DNA of 64,000 nucleotides, taken from assembly GCA_038213375.1 (NCBI GenBank), contig JBBQTB010000002.1:62001-126000 (forward strand), written 5' to 3'. Position 1 is the stretch's first letter. Each line of letters opens with the position of its first letter. The position numbers and the translations under genes were made by a program. Source of the stretch: JAAUTT01 sp038213375. Its GTDB lineage: Bacteria > Bacteroidota > Bacteroidia > Bacteroidales > JAAUTT01. The notes beneath the pieces were generated by a model. That model was not told the DNA's origin and made no database searches. It saw only the letters and a program-made list of their open reading frames with translations. This document shows positions 1 through 8,622 of this stretch, one piece after another.

Positions 1-342
1 GATTCCGCCAAAAGCTTAGGTGATTTTATTCGCAATGATAATTCACTGGAGGGGCCTATTCGGCAGATTTCCGAAATCACCGAAATAATTTCGAAGACCG
101 CGGATTTTTCTCTTTTCATGAAATTGCTTGACCTACACGAAACAATACTTTCTGAAATTTTGCGACAACCAACAGTAAAGGAAACATTATTTCCCGGTTT
201 TTCCGGAGTTGTAAAATCGCTGGGTGCCTGGGGCGGCGATTTTGTAATGGCGGCATCATCAAGTCCGGAAAATGATGTTGTGGCTTATTTTGAATCGCAT
301 GGATTTCGAACAATTCTTAAATATTCTGAGATGGCACGTTAA
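1..342 (+). CDS. GHMP kinase, C-terminal part (GYDIA-type, mevalonate pathway)
   Basis: An open frame runs from the first base to a TAA at 340-342, giving 113 residues; the start lies upstream of the window. The C-terminal motif GAWGGDF (223-243), followed by an FxxHGF-type ending, resembles the Bacteroidota 'GYDIA family' GHMP kinases that usually lie beside diphosphomevalonate decarboxylase. Such proteins are thought to act as mevalonate or phosphomevalonate kinases in the cytoplasm. The decarboxylase and a second GHMP kinase lie within 4.7 kb on the same strand, which supports a mevalonate role. The ATP-binding motif is outside the window, so the family call rests on the C-terminus and context. 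Confidence 0.7.
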   Translation, partial: DSAKSLGDFIRNDNSLEGPIRQISEITEIISKTADFSLFMKLLDLHETILSEILRQPTVKETLFPGFSGVVKSLGAWGGDFVMAASSSPENDVVAYFESHGFRTILKYSEMAR

Positions 343-407
343 CTTTTTAATGTCTCGGAATTATTATTACATTCGCACGAATGTTAGTTTAATGAATAAT
401 TCGTGTT

Positions 408-2438
408 ATGAATTTCAACTCTTTTAATCGCTTTCTTGTTAAGATTGTTTTATTGTATGTTTTAGGGCTACTTGTATTTATGATTTTTCGTGTATTGTTA
501 ATGACCAGCTTTGGGAGTTATTCTGATTTACGTCATTTTTCTGGCGATTTGGTTTGTGCATATTTGGTTGGGTCGCGTTATGATACAATTGTATTGGCTT
601 ATGCATTGGTTTTACCTATACTGGTTGCGCTCGTTTTACTTTTTGTCCCGAAAAAGTTTAAAGCCCTTGAAAACTTTTGTAACCGGGCTTTATTTTTTTA
701 TGCTGTTCCGGTTTACTTCATCCTTTTATGGATACTAATTATTGATTTTTATTTCTTTAAATTTTTCCAAAGTCATTTAAACCTATTGGTATTTGGCATT
801 ATAGAAGACGATACAAAAGCAGTTTTGCGTTCGGTTTGGACGGATTACCCAATCGTCCGCATTGCAATAGCACTCACAGTGTGTTTTTTAGGTTTTAGAT
901 ATTTAATAATGCGAATTTCACAACTAAAATGGGGGATTACTATTGGCCCATTGTGGTTAAAGGTGGCTGCTACGGTGTTTTTTTTCGTTTTCTTTGGCAT
1001 TGGCATGAGGGGCTCATTAGGCACGTTTCCTATTGAAAAGGATGATGCCGTAATTTCGGCAAACAATTTTGTGAATTCGCTTACCATGAATGGCGTTTTT
1101 TCTCTAAAAGATGCGCTTTCAGACCGAAGTAATTTTGATATTGATATTGATATTTCCAAAACTATGTCACGTTATGGATTTCAATCGTCCGCTGATGCCG
1201 TTTCGCAATACCTTGGGGACTCCATTGGGAATATGTCTCCATTTGCAGCAATGATGGATACTACAACGCCAAATGATTTTCTGAAAAATAACCCTCCTAA
1301 TGTTGTTTTTATTATGATGGAAAGCATGAGTAATTATTACCTCGATTTGCATTCGCCATCTCTCAATTTGCTAGGAACTCTCGAAACAGTTTTACCCGAT
1401 TGTTATTTATTTCGCAACTTTCTTTCGTGTCGCAATGGAACAATTCATTCACTGGAAGGATTGATGGTAAACACTCCGCTTACACCATTATCACAGTCAA
1501 AATATATGGGTAAATCGCTGGAGTCATCTGTGACATTGCCATTTATAAAAAATGGCTACGAAACAAGTTTCGTTACAGGAGCCAAGTTAGGCTGGCGCAA
1601 TCTCGATAAATATATTGTAAAACAATATTTTCAGCATGCCGAAGGTAGTGCAGCTATTCTTGCCAAAGTTCCGGAAGCCTCGACGGGTGAATGGGGTGTT
1701 TTTGATGAATTTATGTTCGATAGAATAATGCAATTAATTTCTAACACAAACGGTAAGCCACAGTTTGTTTTTGCGTTTTCAACAACAAACCATACACCTT
1801 ATGAACTGCCTGAAACATACAAGCCTTTTCCAGTATCTATACCGGACAGTATTCGAAAGGTGTTGCGGTGCGACCAGACAATCGCAAAAAAGAATTTAAC
1901 CAATTACCAGTATGCAAATGACTGTTTGGGAAGATTTATTAAACGTATAAAAGAGAGTCCATTGGGTAAAAATACGATTGTTGTGGCTACAGGCGATCAC
2001 AACTCGTTAGCATTGTTCGATTTTACTGATAGTCAGCTCCTGCAAAAGTTGAGTGTGCCATTAGTGATGTATGTACCGGAAAAATATCGCAAAGGAAAAT
2101 TTGACCATAATCGTTTCGGATCGCATAAGGACATATTCCCAACTATTTTCAATCTTGCTTTGCAAAATACTCCCTATTTGAAATCGGGTAATAATATGCT
2201 TACAAACGATTCGAGTGATATTTTTTACGCTGTGAACGATTTTAAAGTAGGAATGAACAGCAAGGGATGTGTTATTGCCGATGATAAACCATTATTATAT
2301 CGCTGGGGCGATGGCAAAACATTGATTCCTGTAACGGATCACAATTCCCCTGAACTCAATTCTCTAATCAAAAAAACAAGGGCTCATGCTGCCTCGCTTA
2401 CTATGTTTATTCAAAATGAATTAAGTCCAATCAAATAA
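408..2438 (+). CDS. LTA synthase family phosphoglycerol transferase (sulfatase fold)
   Basis: 676 residues. About five hydrophobic segments fill roughly residues 8-215, followed by a periplasmic alkaline-phosphatase/sulfatase-type domain. The metal and catalytic residues of the LtaS family can be placed: E305 (MMESMS), nucleophile T345 (CRNGTIHS), H462 (NHTPYE) and D530-H531 (GDHN). LtaS-like enzymes move phosphoglycerol or phosphoethanolamine from a phospholipid to a polymer or glycan outside the inner membrane. Gram-negative members are OpgB- or YejM-like and do not make lipoteichoic acid, so the acceptor is unknown. The gene follows the GHMP kinase by 65 bp and precedes mvaD by 84 bp, so it interrupts the isoprenoid genes. 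ATG start at 408. Confidence 0.85.
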   Translation: MNFNSFNRFLVKIVLLYVLGLLVFMIFRVLLMTSFGSYSDLRHFSGDLVCAYLVGSRYDTIVLAYALVLPILVALVLLFVPKKFKALENFCNRALFFYAVPVYFILLWILIIDFYFFKFFQSHLNLLVFGIIEDDTKAVLRSVWTDYPIVRIAIALTVCFLGFRYLIMRISQLKWGITIGPLWLKVAATVFFFVFFGIGMRGSLGTFPIEKDDAVISANNFVNSLTMNGVFSLKDALSDRSNFDIDIDISKTMSRYGFQSSADAVSQYLGDSIGNMSPFAAMMDTTTPNDFLKNNPPNVVFIMMESMSNYYLDLHSPSLNLLGTLETVLPDCYLFRNFLSCRNGTIHSLEGLMVNTPLTPLSQSKYMGKSLESSVTLPFIKNGYETSFVTGAKLGWRNLDKYIVKQYFQHAEGSAAILAKVPEASTGEWGVFDEFMFDRIMQLISNTNGKPQFVFAFSTTNHTPYELPETYKPFPVSIPDSIRKVLRCDQTIAKKNLTNYQYANDCLGRFIKRIKESPLGKNTIVVATGDHNSLALFDFTDSQLLQKLSVPLVMYVPEKYRKGKFDHNRFGSHKDIFPTIFNLALQNTPYLKSGNNMLTNDSSDIFYAVNDFKVGMNSKGCVIADDKPLLYRWGDGKTLIPVTDHNSPELNSLIKKTRAHAASLTMFIQNELSPIK

Positions 2439-2522
2439 GTGCTTTCCCCAAACTTATTTGTTATTAATATGTTTTAAAACGCATACACTGTTTTAATTTA
2501 CTTAGGACAAAAAAATACAGAT

Positions 2523-3602
2523 ATGTCTGAGCCTTTTAAAAATAGCTATGCCAACGGAGCTTTGTCCGGAAAAGTATCGTGGCTAAGTCCGTCCAATATT
2601 GCCCTGATAAAATATTGGGGGAAACTCGAGAGACATTTGCCATCAAATCCATCCTTGAGTCTTACTTTATCAAAGGCTTTTACGGAAACTAGCATAGAGT
2701 ACGAATTTATTGAAGCATTGACATCTCCTGAAATACAATTTGCATTTTCTAATGCTACTGAATCTTCATTTGAAGAACGTATTAGCGGATATATCAAAAA
2801 CCTATTATTCGATATGCCCTTTATTTCGCATGTGCGAATGAATATTCAATCACATAACACCTTTCCACATTCGGCCGGAATTGCTTCTTCTGCCTCAGCA
2901 TTTAGCGCTCTGGCTATGTGTTTGTGTTCTATTGAAAAACAATTGTATGGCGCTGTTTCAGGAACGATGGATTTTTATCGCAAAGCATCTTACATGGCAA
3001 GACTTGGGTCGGGAAGTGCTTGCCGGTCGGTTTATGGTGGGTATGTTGTTTGGGGCGAAACGGATGATTATAACGAAAGTTCAAATTTATACGGAGTGCC
3101 TTTTCCGTATGAGGTGCATCCCTTGTTTACAGATATGCACGACTCAATATTGGTGGTTTCATCGGCCAGAAAAACAGTGTCGAGCAGTGCCGGTCACCAA
3201 CTTATGAAAAATCACCCATATGCATCGGCCAGATATCAGCAGGCTCGGGATAATATGTCAAGTCTTATTCGGGTTATGCAGTCCGGAGACATGGATGGCT
3301 TTGTGAAAATAGTTGAAAACGAAGCCATGAGCCTTCATTCATTAATGATGTCATCGTCCGATTCGTTTATTTTACTTCAACCTGCTACACTCTCTGTCAT
3401 CGAAAAAGTAAAAGATTATCGACACCGAAGTGGGATTCCTGTTTGTTTCACACTTGACGCCGGACCCAATATTCATATGATTTATCCAGCCATTTATATA
3501 AATCAGGTACATGAGTTTATTCAATCGGAATTGGTTCAATTCTGTGAAGAAGGACGAGTTATTCACGATTTTATAGGAGAGGGACCCAAACAGCTTATCT
3601 AA
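2523..3602 (+). CDS. mvaD: diphosphomevalonate decarboxylase
   Basis: 359 residues. The enzyme uses ATP to decarboxylate mevalonate diphosphate to isopentenyl diphosphate, the last step of the mevalonate pathway. Diagnostic features are NIALIKYWGK (residues 25-34), the Ser-rich ATP loop SAGIASSASAF, GSGSACRS (162-169, substrate Ser/Arg) and LDAGPNIH near the C-terminus, which contains the family's catalytic aspartate. Length is somewhat above the usual 320-340. The spacer upstream (2439-2522) is AT-rich and holds a short dyad, TTAAAAC/GTTTTAA (2474-2480 and 2490-2496), of unknown meaning. GHMP kinases lie on both sides, so the cluster can cover mevalonate to IPP; HMG-CoA reductase is not in the window. 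Confidence 0.93.
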   Translation: MSEPFKNSYANGALSGKVSWLSPSNIALIKYWGKLERHLPSNPSLSLTLSKAFTETSIEYEFIEALTSPEIQFAFSNATESSFEERISGYIKNLLFDMPFISHVRMNIQSHNTFPHSAGIASSASAFSALAMCLCSIEKQLYGAVSGTMDFYRKASYMARLGSGSACRSVYGGYVVWGETDDYNESSNLYGVPFPYEVHPLFTDMHDSILVVSSARKTVSSSAGHQLMKNHPYASARYQQARDNMSSLIRVMQSGDMDGFVKIVENEAMSLHSLMMSSSDSFILLQPATLSVIEKVKDYRHRSGIPVCFTLDAGPNIHMIYPAIYINQVHEFIQSELVQFCEEGRVIHDFIGEGPKQLI

Positions 3603-3693
3603 TACCCGAATTTGCTTTTAAAAATCGTTTGGTCTTTCAAAACCAGACAACACTACCTAAAAAAAATGAAGCAATACTTTTAAAATCAACTGT

Positions 3694-4644
3694 ATGGTTC
3701 AGGATTATGGAATTACTTATGCGAAATTATTGTTATTTGGCGAATATGGAATTTTGCTCGGTGGGGCGGCATTAACCATCCCTCTGACTCGTTTTATGGC
3801 AAAGTTCGATTTTATTGACAGTGCACCGGAAACTGAAATTGCACGTAAATCAAATAAAGTATTGCATGGATTTGCTGAATTCCTCGAAAAAAGCAAATCT
3901 ATTACTTCAGAAATAAACGTTGCAGGATTTAAACTAGACATTGTAGATGGCTTATATCTTTCATCCGACATACCCATTGGTTATGGGGTGGGAAGTTCGG
4001 GTGTTGTATGTGCTGCTATCTATAAAGCTTATGGGAAAAATAAACAACCTATTAATAATTTACCTGATAATCTGTTGTTGTACAAAAGTCTTTTTTCGTC
4101 CATGGAAGCGTTTTTTCATGGAAAAAGCTCCGGCCTCGACCCTTTGGCTTGTCTGGTTGGTAAGCCATTATTGATTCGGCAAAAGGAAATTTCTATTCTT
4201 CATTCTGTTTATCAGCTAAAAAAGAATTGGTTTTTAGTTGATTCGGGTTCATCAAGAATCACCGGGCTATTAGTTGAAAAGTTTCTGGCAAAGTGTTGCA
4301 AATCTGATTTTAAATCTGATTTTAAATCGAATTATATATCAGTTGTAAACACATTAATCGATGAGATTAAAGATGAAAAATTGGTAAAAGAAGGATCAAA
4401 CGATACACGAAGCATGGAAAAATACATGGAGGCAATTTCGTTGATGCAGCTGAGGTATTTTAACGAAATGATTCCGGCTTTTTTAGTCCCTTTATGGCAA
4501 CAAGGCATTGACACAGGCTGTTTCTACCTTAAATTGCTTGGTGCAGGTGGGGGAGGCTATTATTTAGGAATAAGTCAACAAAAAACCGCAACCGAAGAAA
4601 TGGTTGCGGCATATGGACTTAAATTACAATGGGTTGATGTTTAG
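3694..4644 (+). CDS. GHMP kinase, mevalonate kinase-like
   Basis: 316 residues. GHMP-kinase motifs are all present: substrate motif GEYGILLGG (16-24), ATP loop IGYGVGSSG (95-103, the PxxxGLGSSAA motif), the aspartate in GLDP (D149) and C-terminal LGAGGGG (282-288). By family and position it should phosphorylate mevalonate or phosphomevalonate; sequence alone does not say which, because the other kinase at 1-342 is cut. Bases 4300-4328 hold 2.5 copies of a 12-bp in-frame tandem repeat that writes SDFK twice in a loop region. Its TAG stop at 4642-4644 directly abuts the stop of the convergent sensor gene, with no spacer. Confidence 0.8.
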   Translation: MVQDYGITYAKLLLFGEYGILLGGAALTIPLTRFMAKFDFIDSAPETEIARKSNKVLHGFAEFLEKSKSITSEINVAGFKLDIVDGLYLSSDIPIGYGVGSSGVVCAAIYKAYGKNKQPINNLPDNLLLYKSLFSSMEAFFHGKSSGLDPLACLVGKPLLIRQKEISILHSVYQLKKNWFLVDSGSSRITGLLVEKFLAKCCKSDFKSDFKSNYISVVNTLIDEIKDEKLVKEGSNDTRSMEKYMEAISLMQLRYFNEMIPAFLVPLWQQGIDTGCFYLKLLGAGGGGYYLGISQQKTATEEMVAAYGLKLQWVDV

Positions 4645-6303
4645 TTATGTCTGTTTAGGCTTCATTTTATGTTGCATATCTTCAAGAGCAATCTGTAATT
4701 CGTGTTCCTTGCGCGACGATTGTTCCTGAGTAGCTCTCAGTTCTTCCAGATTTTGGCGCATTTCCTCTTCCTGTGATGCCAGTTCCTCGGTTTGTATTCG
4801 CGATTGTTCGAGCAGTTTTGTTGTTTGCATATTAATTTTTACTGCCGATAGCGTAGAGGCAATACTTTCAGCTATTTTTTCAACAAATTCAATCTGGTAT
4901 TTCTGTATTTCATCAAACGAGGCAACTTCAATTGCTCCAAATACTTCGTTGTTCATTTCAAGAGGAACCAGTAATAAACTTCTCGGATTTGAATCACCCA
5001 TCCCCGAAGTGATTTTTACATAATTTTCTGGAATATCAGTTAAATAGATGGTTTCTTTTTCGAGAATGCATCTTCCAACAAGTCCTTCACCCATTTCAAT
5101 TCGTTTTTCGAGAAATTTTTGCCGATTGTATGCATAACAAGCAACTAATTCAATAAAAATGTCAGTTTTATCATTGTTGTTAATGATAAAAATTCCACCC
5201 TGATTGGTGTCGAGGTATTTTACAAGATTGCTAATTATGTTGAAGGAAAGTGCCTCAAGTTTATCGTTGTTTTGCCTAAGAATTTCACTGAAACGGGCAA
5301 TCCCTGTGGTTGCCCAATTGCGTTGCTCGTCCTCTATTTTGCGTTTAGCATCTTCTATGGTTGCTGCCTTTAAATCGTCGCGCATCCTTAAAAGCGAGTT
5401 GCCAAGCACATCTCTGTCGCTTAATGGTTTAAATTTATTGTCGTAATTACCCTTTCCTATTTCAAGAGCAAAACCTGAGATTGCTTTCAATCCAATAACT
5501 AGTTGGTTAAGAGCCTTCGACATTTCACCAATTTCATCACTTCGTTCCTTTATTTTTTCGTTTGGTAGTATACCTTTACTCATCGATAAGAGAATTCCCT
5601 TAATGTATTGGATTGGCACAACTAACGAACGAGCTGTAAAAAAGGCTAGTATAAGAGAAGTAAATACCAATACAATACAGGTAATGATAATGAAATTTTT
5701 GAGATTCTTTAAAGAGTTGTCCATTTCCGCACGTGCTGCCAAAACATTTTCCTGCTGATGTTTGATGATTTTTTTTAATCCTTGCAGGGCAGAGGAAGTT
5801 CTTACAATGATTTCTCCTTTGTCGGAAATAAGGCCAATAATATTGAACATCACATTCGGATCGTTGTATTGTTCAATGCTTGTTAACTGGTACATGATGG
5901 CATGGTGGAGCTTGAATAATGTATCAGAAATCTGCACAATAATTTTCTCATACTCAAGTCGATCTGTATCATCCCATTGGTCAGTAATTTTAGCAAGATC
6001 TCTTTTAAGTTGCGGAAAAACTGTGTTGTGAAGGTCAGTAAGCTTAATCTTATCGGGTGTATTCGTAACTTTATCAATGAACACCCAGCTTTTCACAAGC
6101 ATTTGTGAGTTGCTAATCAGATCGTGCATTCTAATTAACATTGCCTCTGACGGCTGATAAACAGTGCTGATTTGTTGGTTGAGCTGTCTACTCTTATTCA
6201 AAACATTATTGATAAGAACAGCATTGATAATGAGTGCGAGAGTTAGCAAACCAAACCCTAATCCGATTTTTGCCGCAATTTTCATTGAAATTTTTCTGTT
6301 CAT
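4645..6303 (-). CDS. membrane sensor with HAMP and GAF domains, no output domain
   Basis: 552 residues. Order: TM1 (about 9-32), extracytoplasmic helical sensor region (about 33-203), TM2 (204-222), HAMP (about 224-275), a second HAMP-like linker (about 280-312), GAF domain (about 345-490; GEGLVGR at 405-411, then PRSLLLVPL), and a charged C-terminal coiled coil (about 495-552) ending KMKPKQT. There is no histidine-kinase, methyl-accepting, GGDEF or PP2C domain, so it must signal through a partner bound to the coiled coil or be a truncated receptor. Neighbours give no obvious partner. ATG start at 6303; the next gene upstream is on the same strand 131 bp away. Confidence 0.8.
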   Translation of the reverse strand: MNRKISMKIAAKIGLGFGLLTLALIINAVLINNVLNKSRQLNQQISTVYQPSEAMLIRMHDLISNSQMLVKSWVFIDKVTNTPDKIKLTDLHNTVFPQLKRDLAKITDQWDDTDRLEYEKIIVQISDTLFKLHHAIMYQLTSIEQYNDPNVMFNIIGLISDKGEIIVRTSSALQGLKKIIKHQQENVLAARAEMDNSLKNLKNFIIITCIVLVFTSLILAFFTARSLVVPIQYIKGILLSMSKGILPNEKIKERSDEIGEMSKALNQLVIGLKAISGFALEIGKGNYDNKFKPLSDRDVLGNSLLRMRDDLKAATIEDAKRKIEDEQRNWATTGIARFSEILRQNNDKLEALSFNIISNLVKYLDTNQGGIFIINNNDKTDIFIELVACYAYNRQKFLEKRIEMGEGLVGRCILEKETIYLTDIPENYVKITSGMGDSNPRSLLLVPLEMNNEVFGAIEVASFDEIQKYQIEFVEKIAESIASTLSAVKINMQTTKLLEQSRIQTEELASQEEEMRQNLEELRATQEQSSRKEHELQIALEDMQHKMKPKQT

Positions 6304-6434
6304 TTTGTTCTAAAAGTTTCACTTCGTGAATGTACCATTGATTTTTCAGCTTTCTTACAAAATATACGGCTTTTTCAAAATTACATGTTTTAGATTAATG
6401 GATGGAGATTACCATATAATTTTTTAAATATTTT

Positions 6435-7607
6435 CTATTTTTGCTTTATTGCTGCCTCAATCCTTAATAAACCTTTCTCTAAAACTGATTTTGGACATCC
6501 AAAATTAATTCTCATAAAACCTTCCCCTCCCGATCCGAAATCAGTACCGGAATTGAGTCCTACTTTTGCTTTAGTAATAAAAAATTTACGTAATTCTTTG
6601 TCATCCATACCTAAATTAGTACAGTCGAGCCATGCCAAATAGGTACCTTCGGCTCGTACTACTTTCATTGATGGTATGTTGGCGTTGATAAATTGTTCTA
6701 TAAAAGTAAGGTTTTTATCAAGATAAAGGACTAACTCTTGTAACCAGATATCGCCATAAGTATATGCTGCTTCGAATGCTGTAATTCCAAATAGGTTGCC
6801 ATTGTTGATATGCATGCTGTTAGGAATTTTTTCAAACTGACGTTTTAGGTCAGGATTTGAGGTTATCGCTGCCGAACTTGCAAGCCCAGCCATATTAAAT
6901 GTTTTACTGGGAGCGATAAGCGTAACGGTAATCGAAGCAATTTCATCTGACAAACTGGCTAATGGAATGTGTTTATGACCAGGCAGAATAAGGTCTGAAT
7001 GAATTTCATCAGAAATGATGGTGATATTTTTTTCCAGACAGATATCTGCAATTGTTTGAAGCTCGTCTTTTCGCCAAACTCGGCCAACCGGGTTGTGAGG
7101 ATTGCATAAAATCAAAAGTTTGGTTTCGGCATCAATAAGGGACCGCAGTCCATTGTAATCTATCGAATAATTGCCATCTTTATAAATAAGCTCATTCACT
7201 GCTATTTGTCGGCCATGGTCTGTAATGGCTGTAAAAAATGGAAAATAAACAGGTGTTTGAATAATGACCTTATCGCCTGGTTTAGTGAATGATAAAACAC
7301 TAAAGTTCAAAGCTGAAACAACACCGGGCGTAAAACTGATCCAATCTTTTTTTATTTGCCAGTTAAAACGTCTGTCAACCCAGTTAACCAGAGAGTTGAA
7401 GAAGCTATCGGGTTTAAGGGAATATCCAAGTATTTCATGATCAAGACGCTTTTTTAATGCGTTTATTACAAAGTTAGGAGTTCTAAAGTCCATGTCCGCC
7501 ACCCAAAGGGGCAGTAAATCATTGCTACCGAAGTATTTTGCTTTGCCGTCATATTTGAGGCAGTTGGTGCCGTTTCTTTCAATTATCTCATCAAAATTGT
7601 AAGCCAT
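6435..7607 (-). CDS. PatB/MalY-type PLP aminotransferase (probable cystathionine beta-lyase)
   Basis: 390 residues, fold-type I class I/II aminotransferase. Signature residues: VADMDF (36-41), NPHNPVGR (169-176), SDEIHSD (199-205) and the PLP lysine K235 in PSKTFNMAGL. The WVADMDF and SKTFNMAGL forms are typical of the MalY/PatB group, which cleaves cystathionine or other C-S bonds to give ammonia, pyruvate and a thiol; some members only transaminate. It is cytoplasmic, with no signal peptide. It is transcribed away from rsmA, sharing a 106-bp spacer. Substrate cannot be fixed from sequence. Confidence 0.88.
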   Translation of the reverse strand: MAYNFDEIIERNGTNCLKYDGKAKYFGSNDLLPLWVADMDFRTPNFVINALKKRLDHEILGYSLKPDSFFNSLVNWVDRRFNWQIKKDWISFTPGVVSALNFSVLSFTKPGDKVIIQTPVYFPFFTAITDHGRQIAVNELIYKDGNYSIDYNGLRSLIDAETKLLILCNPHNPVGRVWRKDELQTIADICLEKNITIISDEIHSDLILPGHKHIPLASLSDEIASITVTLIAPSKTFNMAGLASSAAITSNPDLKRQFEKIPNSMHINNGNLFGITAFEAAYTYGDIWLQELVLYLDKNLTFIEQFINANIPSMKVVRAEGTYLAWLDCTNLGMDDKELRKFFITKAKVGLNSGTDFGSGGEGFMRINFGCPKSVLEKGLLRIEAAIKQK

Positions 7608-7644
7608 TTCGAAATGGTATTGCTTGGTTCAAATAAATAATCAA

Positions 7645-7652
7645 CAAATCTA
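7645..7652 (-). promoter_or_regulatory. -7 box of the Bacteroidota type for the aminotransferase
   Basis: On the minus strand the bases read TAGATTTG, an exact TAnnTTTG, 37 bp before the aminotransferase ATG. No clear TTTG lies 19-21 bp further upstream, so this is only a half match. Confidence 0.35.
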
Positions 7653-7713
7653 ATACAGATATCGGTAAAATATTGATGATTTCTACCTAATTTGCGACGC
7701 TAAAATCAAATGG

Positions 7714-8508
7714 ATGTCATACGTAAAGCCAAAAAAAAGCCTTGGTCAGCATTTTTTAAAAGACCAAAATATTGCCAGGAAAATTGTAGCTAGCCTGCAA
7801 GCTAATGGAATAGAACATGTTCTGGAAGTTGGCCCGGGAATGGGAGTTCTTACAAAAATTCTTATAGAGCAAACATCCTATGTTACTTATGCCATCGAAA
7901 TTGATAGGGAGTCGATTGCATACCTGGAATCAAATTTGCCCTCAATGGCGGGAAGGATTATTTATGGAGATTTCCTAAAAATGCCGTTTACCGGAATTTT
8001 TGAAACTCCTTTTGCAGTGATTGGTAATTTTCCATATAATATATCGTCTCAAATCTTTTTTAGAGTTCTTGAAAACAGAAACCTGATACAAGAATTGGTT
8101 GGAATGATTCAAAAACAAGTTGCAGAGCGTATTGCTGCTCCTCCAGGGAGTAAAACCTATGGTATCTTGAGTGTGTTACTTCAGGCTTTTTATAAAATTG
8201 AATATCTATTTACTGTGCATGAGCATGTTTTTGCGCCTCCCCCAAAGGTTAAATCGGCAGTTATTCGATTTACACGAAATCAAACTCTTGCGTTGGATTG
8301 CGACGAGCGGCTATTTTTTAATGTGGTCAAAACGGGATTTAACCAACGAAGAAAAACGTTGCATAATTCATTAAAAGGTCTCACCAGTGGAACTATTACT
8401 GATCCTCTTTTTCAAAAAAGACCAGAGCAACTTAGTGTTGCTGAGTTTGTTCGTTTAACTAATTTGATATCAGGCAATAGGGTGCAATTAAAGGATGAGA
8501 TTCTGTAA
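7714..8508 (+). CDS. rsmA: 16S rRNA (adenine1518/1519-N6)-dimethyltransferase
   Basis: 264 residues. RsmA (KsgA) dimethylates two adjacent adenines in helix 45 of 16S rRNA during small-subunit maturation, using S-adenosylmethionine. Seen: KKSLGQHFLKD at the N-terminus, the SAM motif EVGPGMG (38-44), the catalytic NFPY (105-108) and a C-terminal helical domain with the NQRRKTLHNSL motif. Length matches the family (about 260-275). The start at 7714 is the ATG that gives the family's usual short lead before SLGQHFL; an ATG at 7710 is in another frame. Divergent from the aminotransferase. Confidence 0.96.
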   Translation: MSYVKPKKSLGQHFLKDQNIARKIVASLQANGIEHVLEVGPGMGVLTKILIEQTSYVTYAIEIDRESIAYLESNLPSMAGRIIYGDFLKMPFTGIFETPFAVIGNFPYNISSQIFFRVLENRNLIQELVGMIQKQVAERIAAPPGSKTYGILSVLLQAFYKIEYLFTVHEHVFAPPPKVKSAVIRFTRNQTLALDCDERLFFNVVKTGFNQRRKTLHNSLKGLTSGTITDPLFQKRPEQLSVAEFVRLTNLISGNRVQLKDEIL

Positions 8509-8622
8509 TATTGTATGAAAATTCTCTGGTTTTTGCGATTGCCTAAATAAAATGAATTTCAAAAACTTTCTTTTTGAGATAGCTTTAAGATAACTAACAG
8601 ATATAATTCAAGTATTTTTTAT

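Noticed and set aside
332..345. TGGCACG at the end of the first gene as a sigma-54 promoter
   Set aside because: No TTGC-like -12 element lies at the required distance; it is the last codons of the kinase.
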